A stretch of 64,000 bases of DNA from NCBI RefSeq assembly GCF_003939025.1, contig NZ_RQIH01000012.1:1-64000 (forward strand). Direction: 5' to 3'. A model generated the notes under the pieces. It was not told where the DNA came from and ran no database searches. It worked only from the letters and a program-made list of their open reading frames with translations. This DNA is from Rhizobium sophoriradicis (GTDB lineage Bacteria; Pseudomonadota; Alphaproteobacteria; Rhizobiales; Rhizobiaceae). How positions within the stretch are numbered: position 1 is the first letter of the stretch; each line of letters begins with the position of its first letter. Positions 51,264 through 59,880 of this stretch are shown in pieces. A program made the position numbers and the translations under genes.

Positions 51264-53522
51264 TCAAAAGGTCTTGGTGAGCGAGACCTTGAATGTGCGG
51301 CCCGGCTCGGAATACCACTCCCGCGGCTGCGACGCCGTCGCCGAGCTGAGATTGACGTCGCGCACGGCGAGCGCGTTATAGTGCTCCTGGTCGAAGATGT
51401 TGTAGACACCCGCTTGAACGCGCAGGCCCGGCAGCTGTTCCGGCGTCCACCAGCCGGTCAGATCCACAATCGCATAGCCGGGCGCATCGAAGGTCGAGTC
51501 GGCGGTGTTGCTGACGGGTGTATTGAGGTGGTCGGTCAGCATGCCGGCCGAAAGCGTCGAGGAAAGGTCGAAGCCGAAGGTCTCATTGCTCCAGCCGCCG
51601 CCGACGATCGCCTTGAACGGCGCCACCGAGCGCAGGCGCTGCGTGGTCTCCTCGTTCCTGCCATAGGCATAGGCAAGCGACGCATGCAGATTGATGCCGT
51701 TGTTGAACGTCTTGACGGCGCTGGCTTCGATACCCGAGATCGTCGCCGCTGCCACGTTCGTGTAATTGAACTCCGTGAAGCCGGTCGCGTCGACGCTCGT
51801 CACCGTCTCGATAAAATTCTGGTAGCGTGTGTGGAAAAGCGCGACCCTTCCGGTAACATCGCCCGTGTCAAAATTGGCGCCGACTTCGATGCCGCGGCCG
51901 ATCTCCGGCTCCAGATCAGGGTTTCCGAGCTGGGCGTACCGGCCAGTGGGGTTGTAGAAGCGGCTGTAGAGTTCGTCGACGGTGGGCGCACGGAAGCCGA
52001 CCGCCAATTGCATGTAGAGCTTTACATCAGGCGTCAGGTCATATGTCGCAAGGATCTTCGGCGACAGGGCGGCTTCCGTTCGGTCGCGAAGATCGCCGAA
52101 ACGAGTAAGGCCGGTATTGTTGGAAAAGCCGCCGCCGGTCGAGGGATCGTAGTTGAACCAGTCGAAGCGGAAGCCGGGTGTCAGCGCAAAGCCGGTATTG
52201 CCGATTTCGATCTGGTCTTCGACAACTAGCCCAAGGTTCCGGCTGTCCACATTGGGCACTTCCGCCTGATTGTTCAGCGACGGGCAAGTCGTCGACGTGG
52301 GGCACAGAGCCCAGCTATATTGGCTCCAGCTGGAGACGCCGACATCGAGGCCAACACGAACGGAGTGGCTGAGGCCGGAATATTCGAAATCCTTCGTCGC
52401 CGTGCCGCTGAAGCCCCAGGTTTCGTTTTCGACCTCGTTGTTGCGGCCATAGGCAACATTGGCGGTCGTACGGCCCCCGCTGCCCGCCTCCTTCTTCAAA
52501 TCCTGCCAATAAAGCGTGGCGCGCGCACTGCTGAAGAACGCGTCGGAAGACTGCGCTTCATAATCGTAGTCGAGCGATACGCGATCGCGGTCACGCTGTT
52601 CGCGACCGTCGTAATTGTCGATCATGAAATTGCGAGGGCTGGTTCCTCCCTGAAGGTGGCGCAGGTCGGTTTCCAGGTCGCGGCGGAAGCGTTCCGCCGT
52701 CAAGCCGATGCGATGACCGCCTTCCAGCTCCTGACGCAGCTTGAAGAGCAGATTGTTCTGATCGAAATCGGCAGGATTCGCCTCGGTGCGAAGAGCACCG
52801 TAAACGTCATTGTTGCCCATGTTCGCCCGCTCATGGCCCTTGCGGTAGCCGCCCTGAAACAGGATCGAGGTGCCGCCGATCTTCTTGGCAGCGGCAGCCG
52901 AGCCGGAAAAACTCCTGTCTTCGCTATCATAGGTCGACTTGACGATCGCACCCCAGTCGCGGCCCTCAGGGATCAGATCCTCCGGTTCCAGCGTATTGAG
53001 CACTATGGCGCCGCCGAGCATGCCCGAACCGCCCTTGCTCGAATCCGCGCCGCGCACGATATCGAGCGAAGAAAGCGAATCGAAATCGAAAGTGTCGCCG
53101 CCGCCATTGGCGTTAGCAGGCGCAAAAGCACCCTGACGCGAGCTGTTCGAAATATAAGGGATTGGAATACCGTCGACCGTGGTCAGGATGCGAGCACCGG
53201 AAAGTCCGCGCAGGTTGAAGCCCGCATCAGCGCGCGAATAGTTCACGCCCGCATCGACGCTGCGGCCGATATCGTCGAAATTGGTGACCTGCTTCTCTTC
53301 CAGCTGCTTGGCAGTGACCTCGGTCGCGAGCGGCGTATCGGCAACCCTGCCCGGCGCCACGCGTTTGCCCTTGACGACGATCTTCTGCAGCACGGTGCTG
53401 TCATCCGACGTGGCTTCCGGCGTCGTGACCGGAGCGCTTTGCGCGAAAGACTGCGAAACAGGAAGAACAGCTGCAACTGCCGTGCAGACCAATAGAACCG
53501 AGCGCCAATGCCGGACGATCAT
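51264..53522 (-). CDS. shmR: TonB-dependent hemin/hemoglobin outer-membrane receptor (ShmR/HmuR type)
   Basis: This 752-residue protein has a signal peptide (1 to about 27), an N-terminal plug domain ('VLQKIVVKGKRVAPGRV' TonB-box region, 'FNLRGLSGARILTTVDGIPI'), and a long beta-barrel ending in the outer-membrane C-terminal Phe ('EPGRTFKVSLTKTF'). It matches the hemoglobin/transferrin/lactoferrin receptor family, in which S. meliloti ShmR transports hemin. The ligand is by family. The gene is preceded by iron-regulation-like sites and ends in its own terminator. Confidence 0.9.
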   Translation of the reverse strand: MIVRHWRSVLLVCTAVAAVLPVSQSFAQSAPVTTPEATSDDSTVLQKIVVKGKRVAPGRVADTPLATEVTAKQLEEKQVTNFDDIGRSVDAGVNYSRADAGFNLRGLSGARILTTVDGIPIPYISNSSRQGAFAPANANGGGDTFDFDSLSSLDIVRGADSSKGGSGMLGGAIVLNTLEPEDLIPEGRDWGAIVKSTYDSEDRSFSGSAAAAKKIGGTSILFQGGYRKGHERANMGNNDVYGALRTEANPADFDQNNLLFKLRQELEGGHRIGLTAERFRRDLETDLRHLQGGTSPRNFMIDNYDGREQRDRDRVSLDYDYEAQSSDAFFSSARATLYWQDLKKEAGSGGRTTANVAYGRNNEVENETWGFSGTATKDFEYSGLSHSVRVGLDVGVSSWSQYSWALCPTSTTCPSLNNQAEVPNVDSRNLGLVVEDQIEIGNTGFALTPGFRFDWFNYDPSTGGGFSNNTGLTRFGDLRDRTEAALSPKILATYDLTPDVKLYMQLAVGFRAPTVDELYSRFYNPTGRYAQLGNPDLEPEIGRGIEVGANFDTGDVTGRVALFHTRYQNFIETVTSVDATGFTEFNYTNVAAATISGIEASAVKTFNNGINLHASLAYAYGRNEETTQRLRSVAPFKAIVGGGWSNETFGFDLSSTLSAGMLTDHLNTPVSNTADSTFDAPGYAIVDLTGWWTPEQLPGLRVQAGVYNIFDQEHYNALAVRDVNLSSATASQPREWYSEPGRTFKVSLTKTF

Positions 53523-53635
53523 AACCTACCCTCTAAAAATGATTACCGGGCTGGCTGGTCGTGGCGCGTCGAACGCTCGATGGGCTGGCTGGGCTATTGC
53601 GGATAAGACGGAGGAGAAATCCGCCTTCTTTTTGC

Positions 53636-53715
53636 CGCATAAAAAACATGAGAAACATTGTCAACATAATAGACCAGTTTATGTTGAAGATCATTTTCAA
53701 GTTTTAATGATCTTC
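53636..53715 (-). promoter_or_regulatory. Hemin-receptor promoter with palindromic operator-like sites
   Basis: Minus-strand promoter: TTGACA (53659-53664), 17 nt, TATGCG (53636-53641). A perfect inverted repeat, TCAACATAA-N9-TTATGTTGA (53661-53687), overlaps the -35. TGA-N9-TCA (53685-53699) matches the RirA iron-responsive operator consensus of rhizobia. A second perfect repeat, GAAGATCATT-N10-AATGATCTTC, spans 53686-53715. The region is AT-rich compared with its surroundings. RirA control is inferred. The other palindromes may bind Irr or HmuP-type regulators. Confidence 0.6.
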
Positions 53716-53793
53716 CAGGACGTTGCGCAATTGCAACGAAACCCGCCATAATGCGTTATCCCTTCCACTATCGACACCAGGGAATCGGATGCG

Positions 53794-54759
53794 TTGAGAA
53801 AACTTTCGATACTGGCGATCCTTCTCGCCGCTACCGCCTTTCTTGCTGGCGCCCGCCTGCCCCCGCATGGTCCCTTACCCCAACCTCGACCCGACACCGG
53901 GGCTGCAACCAGTCCTACTCCGCTTCCCGACAACACTGAACCACCCGCGCCGGCGGATGTGCCCGCGCCGCAGCCGAAGCCCGATGTGAAGGAGCCGGAG
54001 ACACCGGCGGCTGACCAGCCATCGGCGCCCCAAACCGAACCAGGAAAGTCGGAACCGGCAAAGCCGGAGCCGGCAGAACCGATGCAAGGCCCGCCGCTGC
54101 CGCCGGGCGGGCTTAAAAGCCCGCAGACGCCGGCGGAGGAGAACAAGCCGCCTGCCGAGCAGACGCTCGAAGAGCAGCATCTGACGATCGAACCCGAAAG
54201 CGACACCGAACACGCAGTATGCACGGCCGAACTCCGAGCCTTGGGCGTCGTCTTCAAGGACACGCCGCGCATCGACAACGGCAACGGCTGTGGCATCGAC
54301 AAACCGATCATCGTCTCCGAAGTCCTGCCCGGCATTGCGCTCAAGCCGGAGGCGACGATCCGCTGCCCGGCGGCACTCGCTCTCGCCCGCTGGCTGAAAG
54401 ATAGCGTCATCCCGGCCGCCTCCGCCGCCCTGCCGGAACAGGGGCGCCTCACGACCGTCAACCAGGCAACGTCCTATATGTGCCGCCTGCGCAACGGCGC
54501 TGAAACCGGCAAGATCTCCGAGCATGCCCGCGGCAATGCCATCGATATTGCAAGCTTCCATTTCGAGAAAGGCGAAGACGTCGCCGTCCGCTCCCGCCGG
54601 GAGGACCCGACGCTGACCGGCGCCTTCCAGCGCACCGTCAGCGCCGCCGGCTGCATCTATTTCACCACCGTGCTGGACCCCGAAAGCGACGCCGCTCACG
54701 AGACCCATTTCCATCTCGATGTGATGGCAAGGAAGGGCGGCTATCGCTACTGCCATTGA
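53794..54759 (+). CDS. Exported extensin-like protein
   Basis: The 321-residue protein begins at a TTG (AGGGA upstream) and has a signal peptide (about 1-20). A proline/alanine/glutamate-rich spacer follows (about 22-130), then an extensin-like C-terminal domain (about 140-321, 'CTAELRALGV', 'TSYMCRLRNG', 'SEHARGNAIDIASF', 'DAAHETHFHLDVM'). The His and Asp residues in the last motifs suggest a metal peptidase-like fold of the VanY/M15 type. It probably acts on the cell wall. It diverges from the hemin receptor. Confidence 0.82.
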   Translation: MRKLSILAILLAATAFLAGARLPPHGPLPQPRPDTGAATSPTPLPDNTEPPAPADVPAPQPKPDVKEPETPAADQPSAPQTEPGKSEPAKPEPAEPMQGPPLPPGGLKSPQTPAEENKPPAEQTLEEQHLTIEPESDTEHAVCTAELRALGVVFKDTPRIDNGNGCGIDKPIIVSEVLPGIALKPEATIRCPAALALARWLKDSVIPAASAALPEQGRLTTVNQATSYMCRLRNGAETGKISEHARGNAIDIASFHFEKGEDVAVRSRREDPTLTGAFQRTVSAAGCIYFTTVLDPESDAAHETHFHLDVMARKGGYRYCH

Positions 54760-54841
54760 TCATTCAAGCGTCTGCGATTCCGCTTGAATCAGGTCGTCCA
54801 GTCACTAAACTTCAGCATGAAGAACCGGCGGAGTGCCTATC

Positions 54842-55087
54842 ATGACCTTGTTGAGCTTCCAGATAAACGATTCAACGGTTTCCCGTCTGGATCGCCTTGC
54901 CGAGAAGCGAAAGCTTTCGCCGGCCCAGGTGGCGGCCATGGCGATCGAGGAATTCATCGAGCGCGAGGAGTGGCAGCTTGCGGAAATCGAAGCCGCAGTT
55001 CGCGAAGCCGATCAAGGTGACTTCGCCTCCGATGAGGAGGTCGCCGCCGTTCTGTCCAAATATGCTAGCAACCCTTCCAAAAAATGA
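54842..55087 (+). CDS. Ribbon-helix-helix antitoxin
   Basis: This 81-residue protein starts MTLLSFQINDSTVSRLDRLA, with GGCGGAG upstream. An N-terminal strand and two helices form a CopG/RHH DNA-binding fold. The C-terminal 'AEIEAAVREADQGDFASDEEV' is the toxin-wrapping tail typical of ParD/RelB-like antitoxins. Its stop overlaps the toxin start (ATGA). It should neutralise the ParE-like toxin and repress the operon. Confidence 0.88.
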   Translation: MTLLSFQINDSTVSRLDRLAEKRKLSPAQVAAMAIEEFIEREEWQLAEIEAAVREADQGDFASDEEVAAVLSKYASNPSKK

Positions 55088-55374
55088 GCCTGCGCATCAA
55101 ATGGACCCACAGGGCGCTCGCCCGGCTTGATCATATCGGCGCGTACATCGCCCGTCACGATCCCGGCGCAGCGAGCAGGGTGATCATCCGTATCCGATCC
55201 ATCGTGGAAAGCCTGCCGGATCATCCATTGATGGGAAAAGCTGGCCGCGTTGCGGGCACACGGGAGATGGTGCTAAGCGATATCCCCTATATTGTCGCTT
55301 ATCGGGCGACAAAAAACGAAATCGAAATTCTGACAATCCTGCACACATCTCAGCGATGGCCGAAGAGCTTCTGA
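55084..55374 (+). CDS. ParE/RelE-superfamily toxin
   Basis: A 96-residue basic protein. 'IKWTHRALARLDHIGAYIARHD', 'GTREMVLSDIPYIVAYR' and 'ILTILHTSQRWP' are the conserved ParE blocks, including the C-terminal HxxQxWP. ParE toxins block DNA gyrase and RelE relatives cleave mRNA. Sequence type favours ParE. Overlap with the antitoxin and the matching lengths make an intact type II pair. Confidence 0.9.
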   Translation: MSLRIKWTHRALARLDHIGAYIARHDPGAASRVIIRIRSIVESLPDHPLMGKAGRVAGTREMVLSDIPYIVAYRATKNEIEILTILHTSQRWPKSF

Positions 55375-55421
55375 ACGCTATTTCACATATTGGGCCAAGC
55401 TCCGAACGAGCCCTCCACGGA

Positions 55422-57101
55422 TCAGAACAACCCCTCTATATAGCCCTGGTCGTTCAGGAAAATCCGCTCCGCCGATGGTGATTTCGGCAGGCCGGGCATC
55501 GTCATGATCTCGCCGGTAATGGCGACGACGAAGCCGGCGCCGGCCGAAAGCCGCACCTCCCGCACCGAGACGATATGCCCTTCCGGCGCGCCGCGCAGGT
55601 TTGGATCGGTGGAGAAGGAATATTGCGTCTTCGCCATACACACCGGCAGCTTGCCGTAGCCCTGCTCCTCCCAGCTCTGCAGCTGATCGCGCACCGCCTT
55701 GTCTGCCGTCACTTCGCCGGCATGATAGATCTTCGAGGCAATGATCTCGATCTTCTCGAACAGCGAAATATCGTCACCATAGAGCGGCTGGAATTTCGCC
55801 TGGCCCGATTCGGCCAGTTCCACCACCTTGTGTGCCAGTTCCTCGATGCCAGCCGAACCTTTCGCCCAGTGCTGGCAGAGTATCGCCTCGGCGCCGAGCC
55901 GGGAGACAAATTCCTTCACCGCCGCAATCTCTGCGTCGGTATCGGAGACGAAATGGTTGATCGCGACGACCACGGGAACGCCGAAACGGCGCACATTGGC
56001 GACGTGCCGGCCGAGATTGGCGCAGCCCTTCTTCAGCGCCGCGACATCTTCCGTGGCGAGCTCCTCTTTTTTCACCCCGCCATTCATCTTCAGCGCCCTG
56101 ACGGTGGCGACGATGACCGCCGCATCCGGCTTCAGCCCGGCCTTGCGGCATTTGATGTCGAAGAATTTCTCGGCGCCGAGATCCGCCCCGAAACCTGCTT
56201 CCGTCACGACGTAGTCGGCAAGCTTCAGCGCCGTCATCGTCGCCGTCACCGAATTGCAGCCATGGGCAATATTGGCGAAAGGGCCACCATGCACGAAGGC
56301 GGGATTGTTCTCCAGCGTCTGCACCAGGTTCGGCTGCATCGCATCCTTGAGCAGCACCGCCATTGCGCCGTCGGCCTTTAGGTCGCGCGCATGCACCGGC
56401 GTCCTGTCGAAGCGATAGCCGATGATGATATCGCCGAGCCGCCGCTCCAGATCTTTCAGGTCGGTGGCGAGACAGAGGATCGCCATCACCTCGGAGGCGA
56501 CGGTGATGTCGAACCCGCCTTGGCGCGGGAAGCCGTTGGCGACGCCGCCGAGCGAGGAGACCATGCTCCTGAGCGCCCTGTCGTTCATGTCCATGACTCG
56601 CCGCCAGGCGATGCGGCGGATGTCGATATTCTCTTCGTTACCCCAATAGATGTGGTTGTCGATCATCGCCGCCAGCAGATTGTGCGCCGAGGTGATCGCA
56701 TGGAAATCGCCGGTGAAATGCAGATTGATGTCCTCCATCGGCACGACCTGCGCATAACCGCCGCCGGCCGCTCCGCCCTTGACGCCGAAGCAGGGACCGA
56801 GCGAAGCCTCGCGTATGCAGATGATGGCCTTCTTGCCGATCCGGTTCAGCCCGTCGCCGAGCCCGACGGTCGTGGTCGTCTTACCCTCGCCTGCCGGCGT
56901 CGGGTTGATCGCCGTGACGAGGATCAGCTTGCCATCTTTCTTGCCCGCCTGCGCCGCGATGAACTCGGCGCTGACCTTGGCCTTGTCGTGACCGTAAGGC
57001 GCGAGTTGCTCGACCGGTATGCCGAGTTTCGCCCCGATCTCGAAGATCGGCTTCTTGGCCGCCGCACGCGCGATTTCGATATCGGATTTGATTGACGGCA
57101 T
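55422..57101 (-). CDS. fhs: Formate-tetrahydrofolate ligase
   Basis: The enzyme joins formate to tetrahydrofolate using ATP in one-carbon metabolism. The 559-residue protein has the P-loop TPAGEGKTTTTVGL (about 69-82) and 'REASLGPCFGVKGGAAGGGY' plus 'DMNDRALR', all family hallmarks. GGGAGGGGAG precedes the ATG. No folD or purU is adjacent. A ZTP-type riboswitch was considered in the 156-bp leader and not found. Confidence 0.95.
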   Translation of the reverse strand: MPSIKSDIEIARAAAKKPIFEIGAKLGIPVEQLAPYGHDKAKVSAEFIAAQAGKKDGKLILVTAINPTPAGEGKTTTTVGLGDGLNRIGKKAIICIREASLGPCFGVKGGAAGGGYAQVVPMEDINLHFTGDFHAITSAHNLLAAMIDNHIYWGNEENIDIRRIAWRRVMDMNDRALRSMVSSLGGVANGFPRQGGFDITVASEVMAILCLATDLKDLERRLGDIIIGYRFDRTPVHARDLKADGAMAVLLKDAMQPNLVQTLENNPAFVHGGPFANIAHGCNSVTATMTALKLADYVVTEAGFGADLGAEKFFDIKCRKAGLKPDAAVIVATVRALKMNGGVKKEELATEDVAALKKGCANLGRHVANVRRFGVPVVVAINHFVSDTDAEIAAVKEFVSRLGAEAILCQHWAKGSAGIEELAHKVVELAESGQAKFQPLYGDDISLFEKIEIIASKIYHAGEVTADKAVRDQLQSWEEQGYGKLPVCMAKTQYSFSTDPNLRGAPEGHIVSVREVRLSAGAGFVVAITGEIMTMPGLPKSPSAERIFLNDQGYIEGLF

Positions 57102-57257
57102 GGATGCTCCCCTCCCGAGCTCCGCGGCAGCGGAGCCGACATTTCCTCTTCATCGGGATAGCGAAATATCGGCAGGGTGTGAATAGCGCCGCGCCTTGCG
57201 GCTGCCACGCTCGGTGTTTATCTCGCGCATAACGATTGCCGTTCACAGGGTGAAAAT

Positions 57258-57783
57258 ATGAAGTCACTGGAACTCATCATCGAGCGCGTCATCCTGTCGA
57301 GCCGTTGGCTCCTCGTCGTCTTCTATATCGGTTTGGTGCTGGCTCTCGCCGTCTATGCCGTTTCCTTCGGCTATAAGTTCCTGAAGATCGCCTCCGGCGT
57401 CTTCGACCTCGACGAGGCCGAGATGATTCTTGCCATGCTCGGACTGATCGATGCAGCCCTCGTCGCCAGCCTGATCGTCATGGTGATGATCTCGGGCTAC
57501 GAGAATTTCGTAAGCCGCTTCGATGAAGCAGGCGAGGCCGACAACGAGGTCTCCTTTCTCGGCAAGCTCGATTCCGGCAGCCTGAAGATCAAGGTCGCCT
57601 CCTCGATCGTCGCCATCTCCTCGATCCACCTGCTGCAGGTCTTCCTCAACGCCGACAAATATGCCGACGGCAAGATCATGTGGCTGACCCCACCTCGCCT
57701 TCGTCGCCTCCGCCGTCATGCTCGGTTTCCTCGAGAAGCTGATGAGCGTGACGTCGAAGAATGACCTGAAGGACAAGGGTTAG
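57258..57783 (+). pseudogene. UPF0114 (YqhA-like) membrane protein gene, frameshifted near the 3' end
   Basis: The frame from 57258 gives a UPF0114 family inner-membrane protein ('SLELIIERVILSSRWLLVVF', 'ESLDSG'-type loop 'FLGKLDSGSLKIKVASSIVA', then 'NADKYADGKIMWLT'). At the C-run 57688-57691 the frame shifts into 'PPRLRRLRRHARF'. Deleting one C restores 'HLAFVASAVMLGFLEKLMSV' to a stop at 57781-57783. So the normal C-terminal helix is lost, leaving a 168-residue product. It is either a one-base error in the sequence or a real mutation. Convergent with the next gene. Confidence 0.85.
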
Positions 57784-58748
57784 CCGCCCGAGGGGGCCGC
57801 AGCGGGCGCCTGGGCTGGCGGATGGCCATGGCAGACAGCCTCGGCCGGTGCATCCGGCGCGCAAAGCGGCATGCCGGGCCATTCGTTGTAAGCCAGCATG
57901 TCCGTCATCAGCCTCATGCGCAGTGCTTCCGCAGGCGGTACGATCTTGATGCTGTCGGGTGTGGCGCTCATCATTTGATCAATCACGTCGTCGTCAACGC
58001 CCATTTCCTTCAAATAGGCCGTCAAGGCAGCGCTGCTCTTCTTTCCGAGCTTGGTGGAACTGGTCTGCCCCGCCACCTTGCGTCCTACCTCTTTGCGAGA
58101 GATTTCCTTCTTCTTGCCGTTCACGATCTTGTATTCGATGCGGTAGGAAATGCGCATCCTGTTATAGATCGTCGTAATCTGGTGAACGCCGATCAAAGCC
58201 CATTGCGATGAGACGCGCGAGGTGCCACCGGCAAAGGCCAGCGGACAGGCGGAAAAGCAGTATGCACCGGCCGAATAGGTGTAACCGATCGAGCTGCCGT
58301 CCTTTGCGATAGCAGCGTCGCAGCGCGGATCAGCAGTTGGGCAACCTTTCAGCCGCGTGCCGCCGACCGCCGTTTCCAATCCGGCCTTGCGGATCATTCG
58401 GCCCATTGCATAGGCTGCATCGACATCGCCGCCCTCCGAACGGAAGACGACCGGCAGTTTTCGTCCGCTCGCCGCCTTGAGAATCTTCTTCAGTCGAGCC
58501 GGCGTATCGGAGGTTATTTGTCCCTCCGCCGATATCCATTCCGGACAGTTTTCCTGGCAAAGAAGACTGCGCACAATGACGAAGCGCATGGGCGGCTGCA
58601 CAGCCTGCTTCTGTTGCTCGGCGGCCTGCGACGTTGCGGCCGCAGCCGGCAAGATCACAAGAAGAAAAGCAAGTAACGGCAGGAAAGACAGATATTTCAG
58701 ACAAAAGCTATTCGCAAAGCGCACGATTAAACCGTCCCGGCTATACAT
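57780..58748 (-). CDS. Exported ClpP/crotonase-fold protein (COG3904-like)
   Basis: About 322 residues from ATG 58748. After a signal or anchor segment ('LPLLAFLLVILPAAAATSQA') comes a ClpP-like fold: 'VFRSEGGDVDAAYAMGRMIRKAG', then 'CFSACPLAFAGGTSRV' with a Ser between two Cys at the nucleophile position. 'ALIGVHQITT' gives the His. This resembles periplasmic serine-protease-like proteins. The charge relay Asp was not identified. The gene's longer start at 58784 is unlikely. Function unknown. Confidence 0.78.
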   Translation of the reverse strand: MYSRDGLIVRFANSFCLKYLSFLPLLAFLLVILPAAAATSQAAEQQKQAVQPPMRFVIVRSLLCQENCPEWISAEGQITSDTPARLKKILKAASGRKLPVVFRSEGGDVDAAYAMGRMIRKAGLETAVGGTRLKGCPTADPRCDAAIAKDGSSIGYTYSAGAYCFSACPLAFAGGTSRVSSQWALIGVHQITTIYNRMRISYRIEYKIVNGKKKEISRKEVGRKVAGQTSSTKLGKKSSAALTAYLKEMGVDDDVIDQMMSATPDSIKIVPPAEALRMRLMTDMLAYNEWPGMPLCAPDAPAEAVCHGHPPAQAPAAAPSGG

Positions 58749-59055
58749 GGTAATAGACTTAGCAACTGCATTGATCGGCAGCAAGGCGGATTTCGGCGCC
58801 CCTCGCCGCCCAGGCCTTTCGGCATGATTCTCTACCTGTCCGGCGTCGCAGATATCTACAGCTGTCCCGCATCAGTAGAAGTCAAAAATACCACAGCGCT
58901 ACTAGCACAAGCGGCAGCTCAACCGACGCGCGCGGGATTGTGACTATTTCTTCACAATTTGAGTTAATCGGCCTGCGCAAGCGCGATAAGGACTAGCATC
59001 CGCCGGCATTTTTGTATTTGATAGCGTTAACATTGCGGCTGCCGGAGGCGTACAA

Positions 59056-59781
59056 ATGTCTTACATGACCATCTCTGAAAGACAGTCGTTGCTTTCGGCG
59101 GAGCTTACGGTAGCAGGAACGCGTGGCCTTTTTGCCCAGGCGCTCGGCAGGGTAGCTACGGCCTTCGGATTGTCTCATGCGACGCTGATGCACGCCCCCT
59201 CCCCGGAAGACCTCCTGCTGAAGCCGCTGTTGATCGAGAGTTCGCTTCCCGCCGCCTATGTCCGCGATTTCGACCGCGCCAATATGATGCGTGGTTGCCC
59301 TTTCGGCTTGCGGCTGAGGGAATCGGCCGTGCCGCTGGCCTGGCACCTCAACGATGCCGTCAATGGTCAGGCCTTTCCCGCCGAACTGCGCGCCCTGATG
59401 CTGCACCATGCGATACCGGCGGGCGTTGCCATGCCGACCATTGCAGTCGACGGCCGCCGCCTGGTCTTCTGGTTTTGCGGCGAACGCGCCGCACTCGGCC
59501 AGAGCGAGGTCAACGAGCTGGCGATCATCATCCTCCACGCCCTCGACGCATATAACACCGTCAGACGCAACGAGGAAAGCGCCCATAATGCGCTGTCGGC
59601 GCGTGAACTCGAAGTCGTGCGCTGGACCGCACAGGGCAAGACCTCAATCGAAATCGGCCAGATCCTGGCGCTGTCGGACCATACGGTGAATGCCTACATG
59701 ACGAATGCGATCAAGAAACTTGATTGCGTCAACCGCACCCAATTGGTAGCAAAAGCAATTCGATTGAAGCTGATCAACTGA
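59056..59781 (+). CDS. LuxR-family transcriptional regulator (solo)
   Basis: This 241-residue protein has an N-terminal autoinducer-binding-like domain (about 15-160) and a C-terminal LuxR HTH ('LSARELEVVRWTAQGKTSIEI', 'LSDHTVNAYMTNAIKKL'). The Asp of the acyl-homoserine-lactone Asp-Pro pair appears as Cys ('RGCPFGLRL'), so ligand binding may be altered. No luxI synthase gene is in the window. A GGAGGCG ribosome site precedes the ATG. Confidence 0.88.
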   Translation: MSYMTISERQSLLSAELTVAGTRGLFAQALGRVATAFGLSHATLMHAPSPEDLLLKPLLIESSLPAAYVRDFDRANMMRGCPFGLRLRESAVPLAWHLNDAVNGQAFPAELRALMLHHAIPAGVAMPTIAVDGRRLVFWFCGERAALGQSEVNELAIIILHALDAYNTVRRNEESAHNALSARELEVVRWTAQGKTSIEIGQILALSDHTVNAYMTNAIKKLDCVNRTQLVAKAIRLKLIN

Positions 59782-59880
59782 GGATCAAACGAGAGTCAGC
59801 ACGTCGTCCGCCCATATCGGCGTCACCGATGCGGATTCGTTCGGATGCTCGGTGCCTATCGCCTTTCAGTTTCCGGCCGC

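Noticed and set aside
57102..57257. Possible ZTP or THF riboswitch in the fhs leader
   Set aside because: GC-rich inverted segments exist, but the conserved cores of these riboswitches were not found on the minus strand.
58823..58945. Short plus-strand frame before the LuxR gene
   Set aside because: No ribosome site, no recognised motif, and it lies in the divergent gap.
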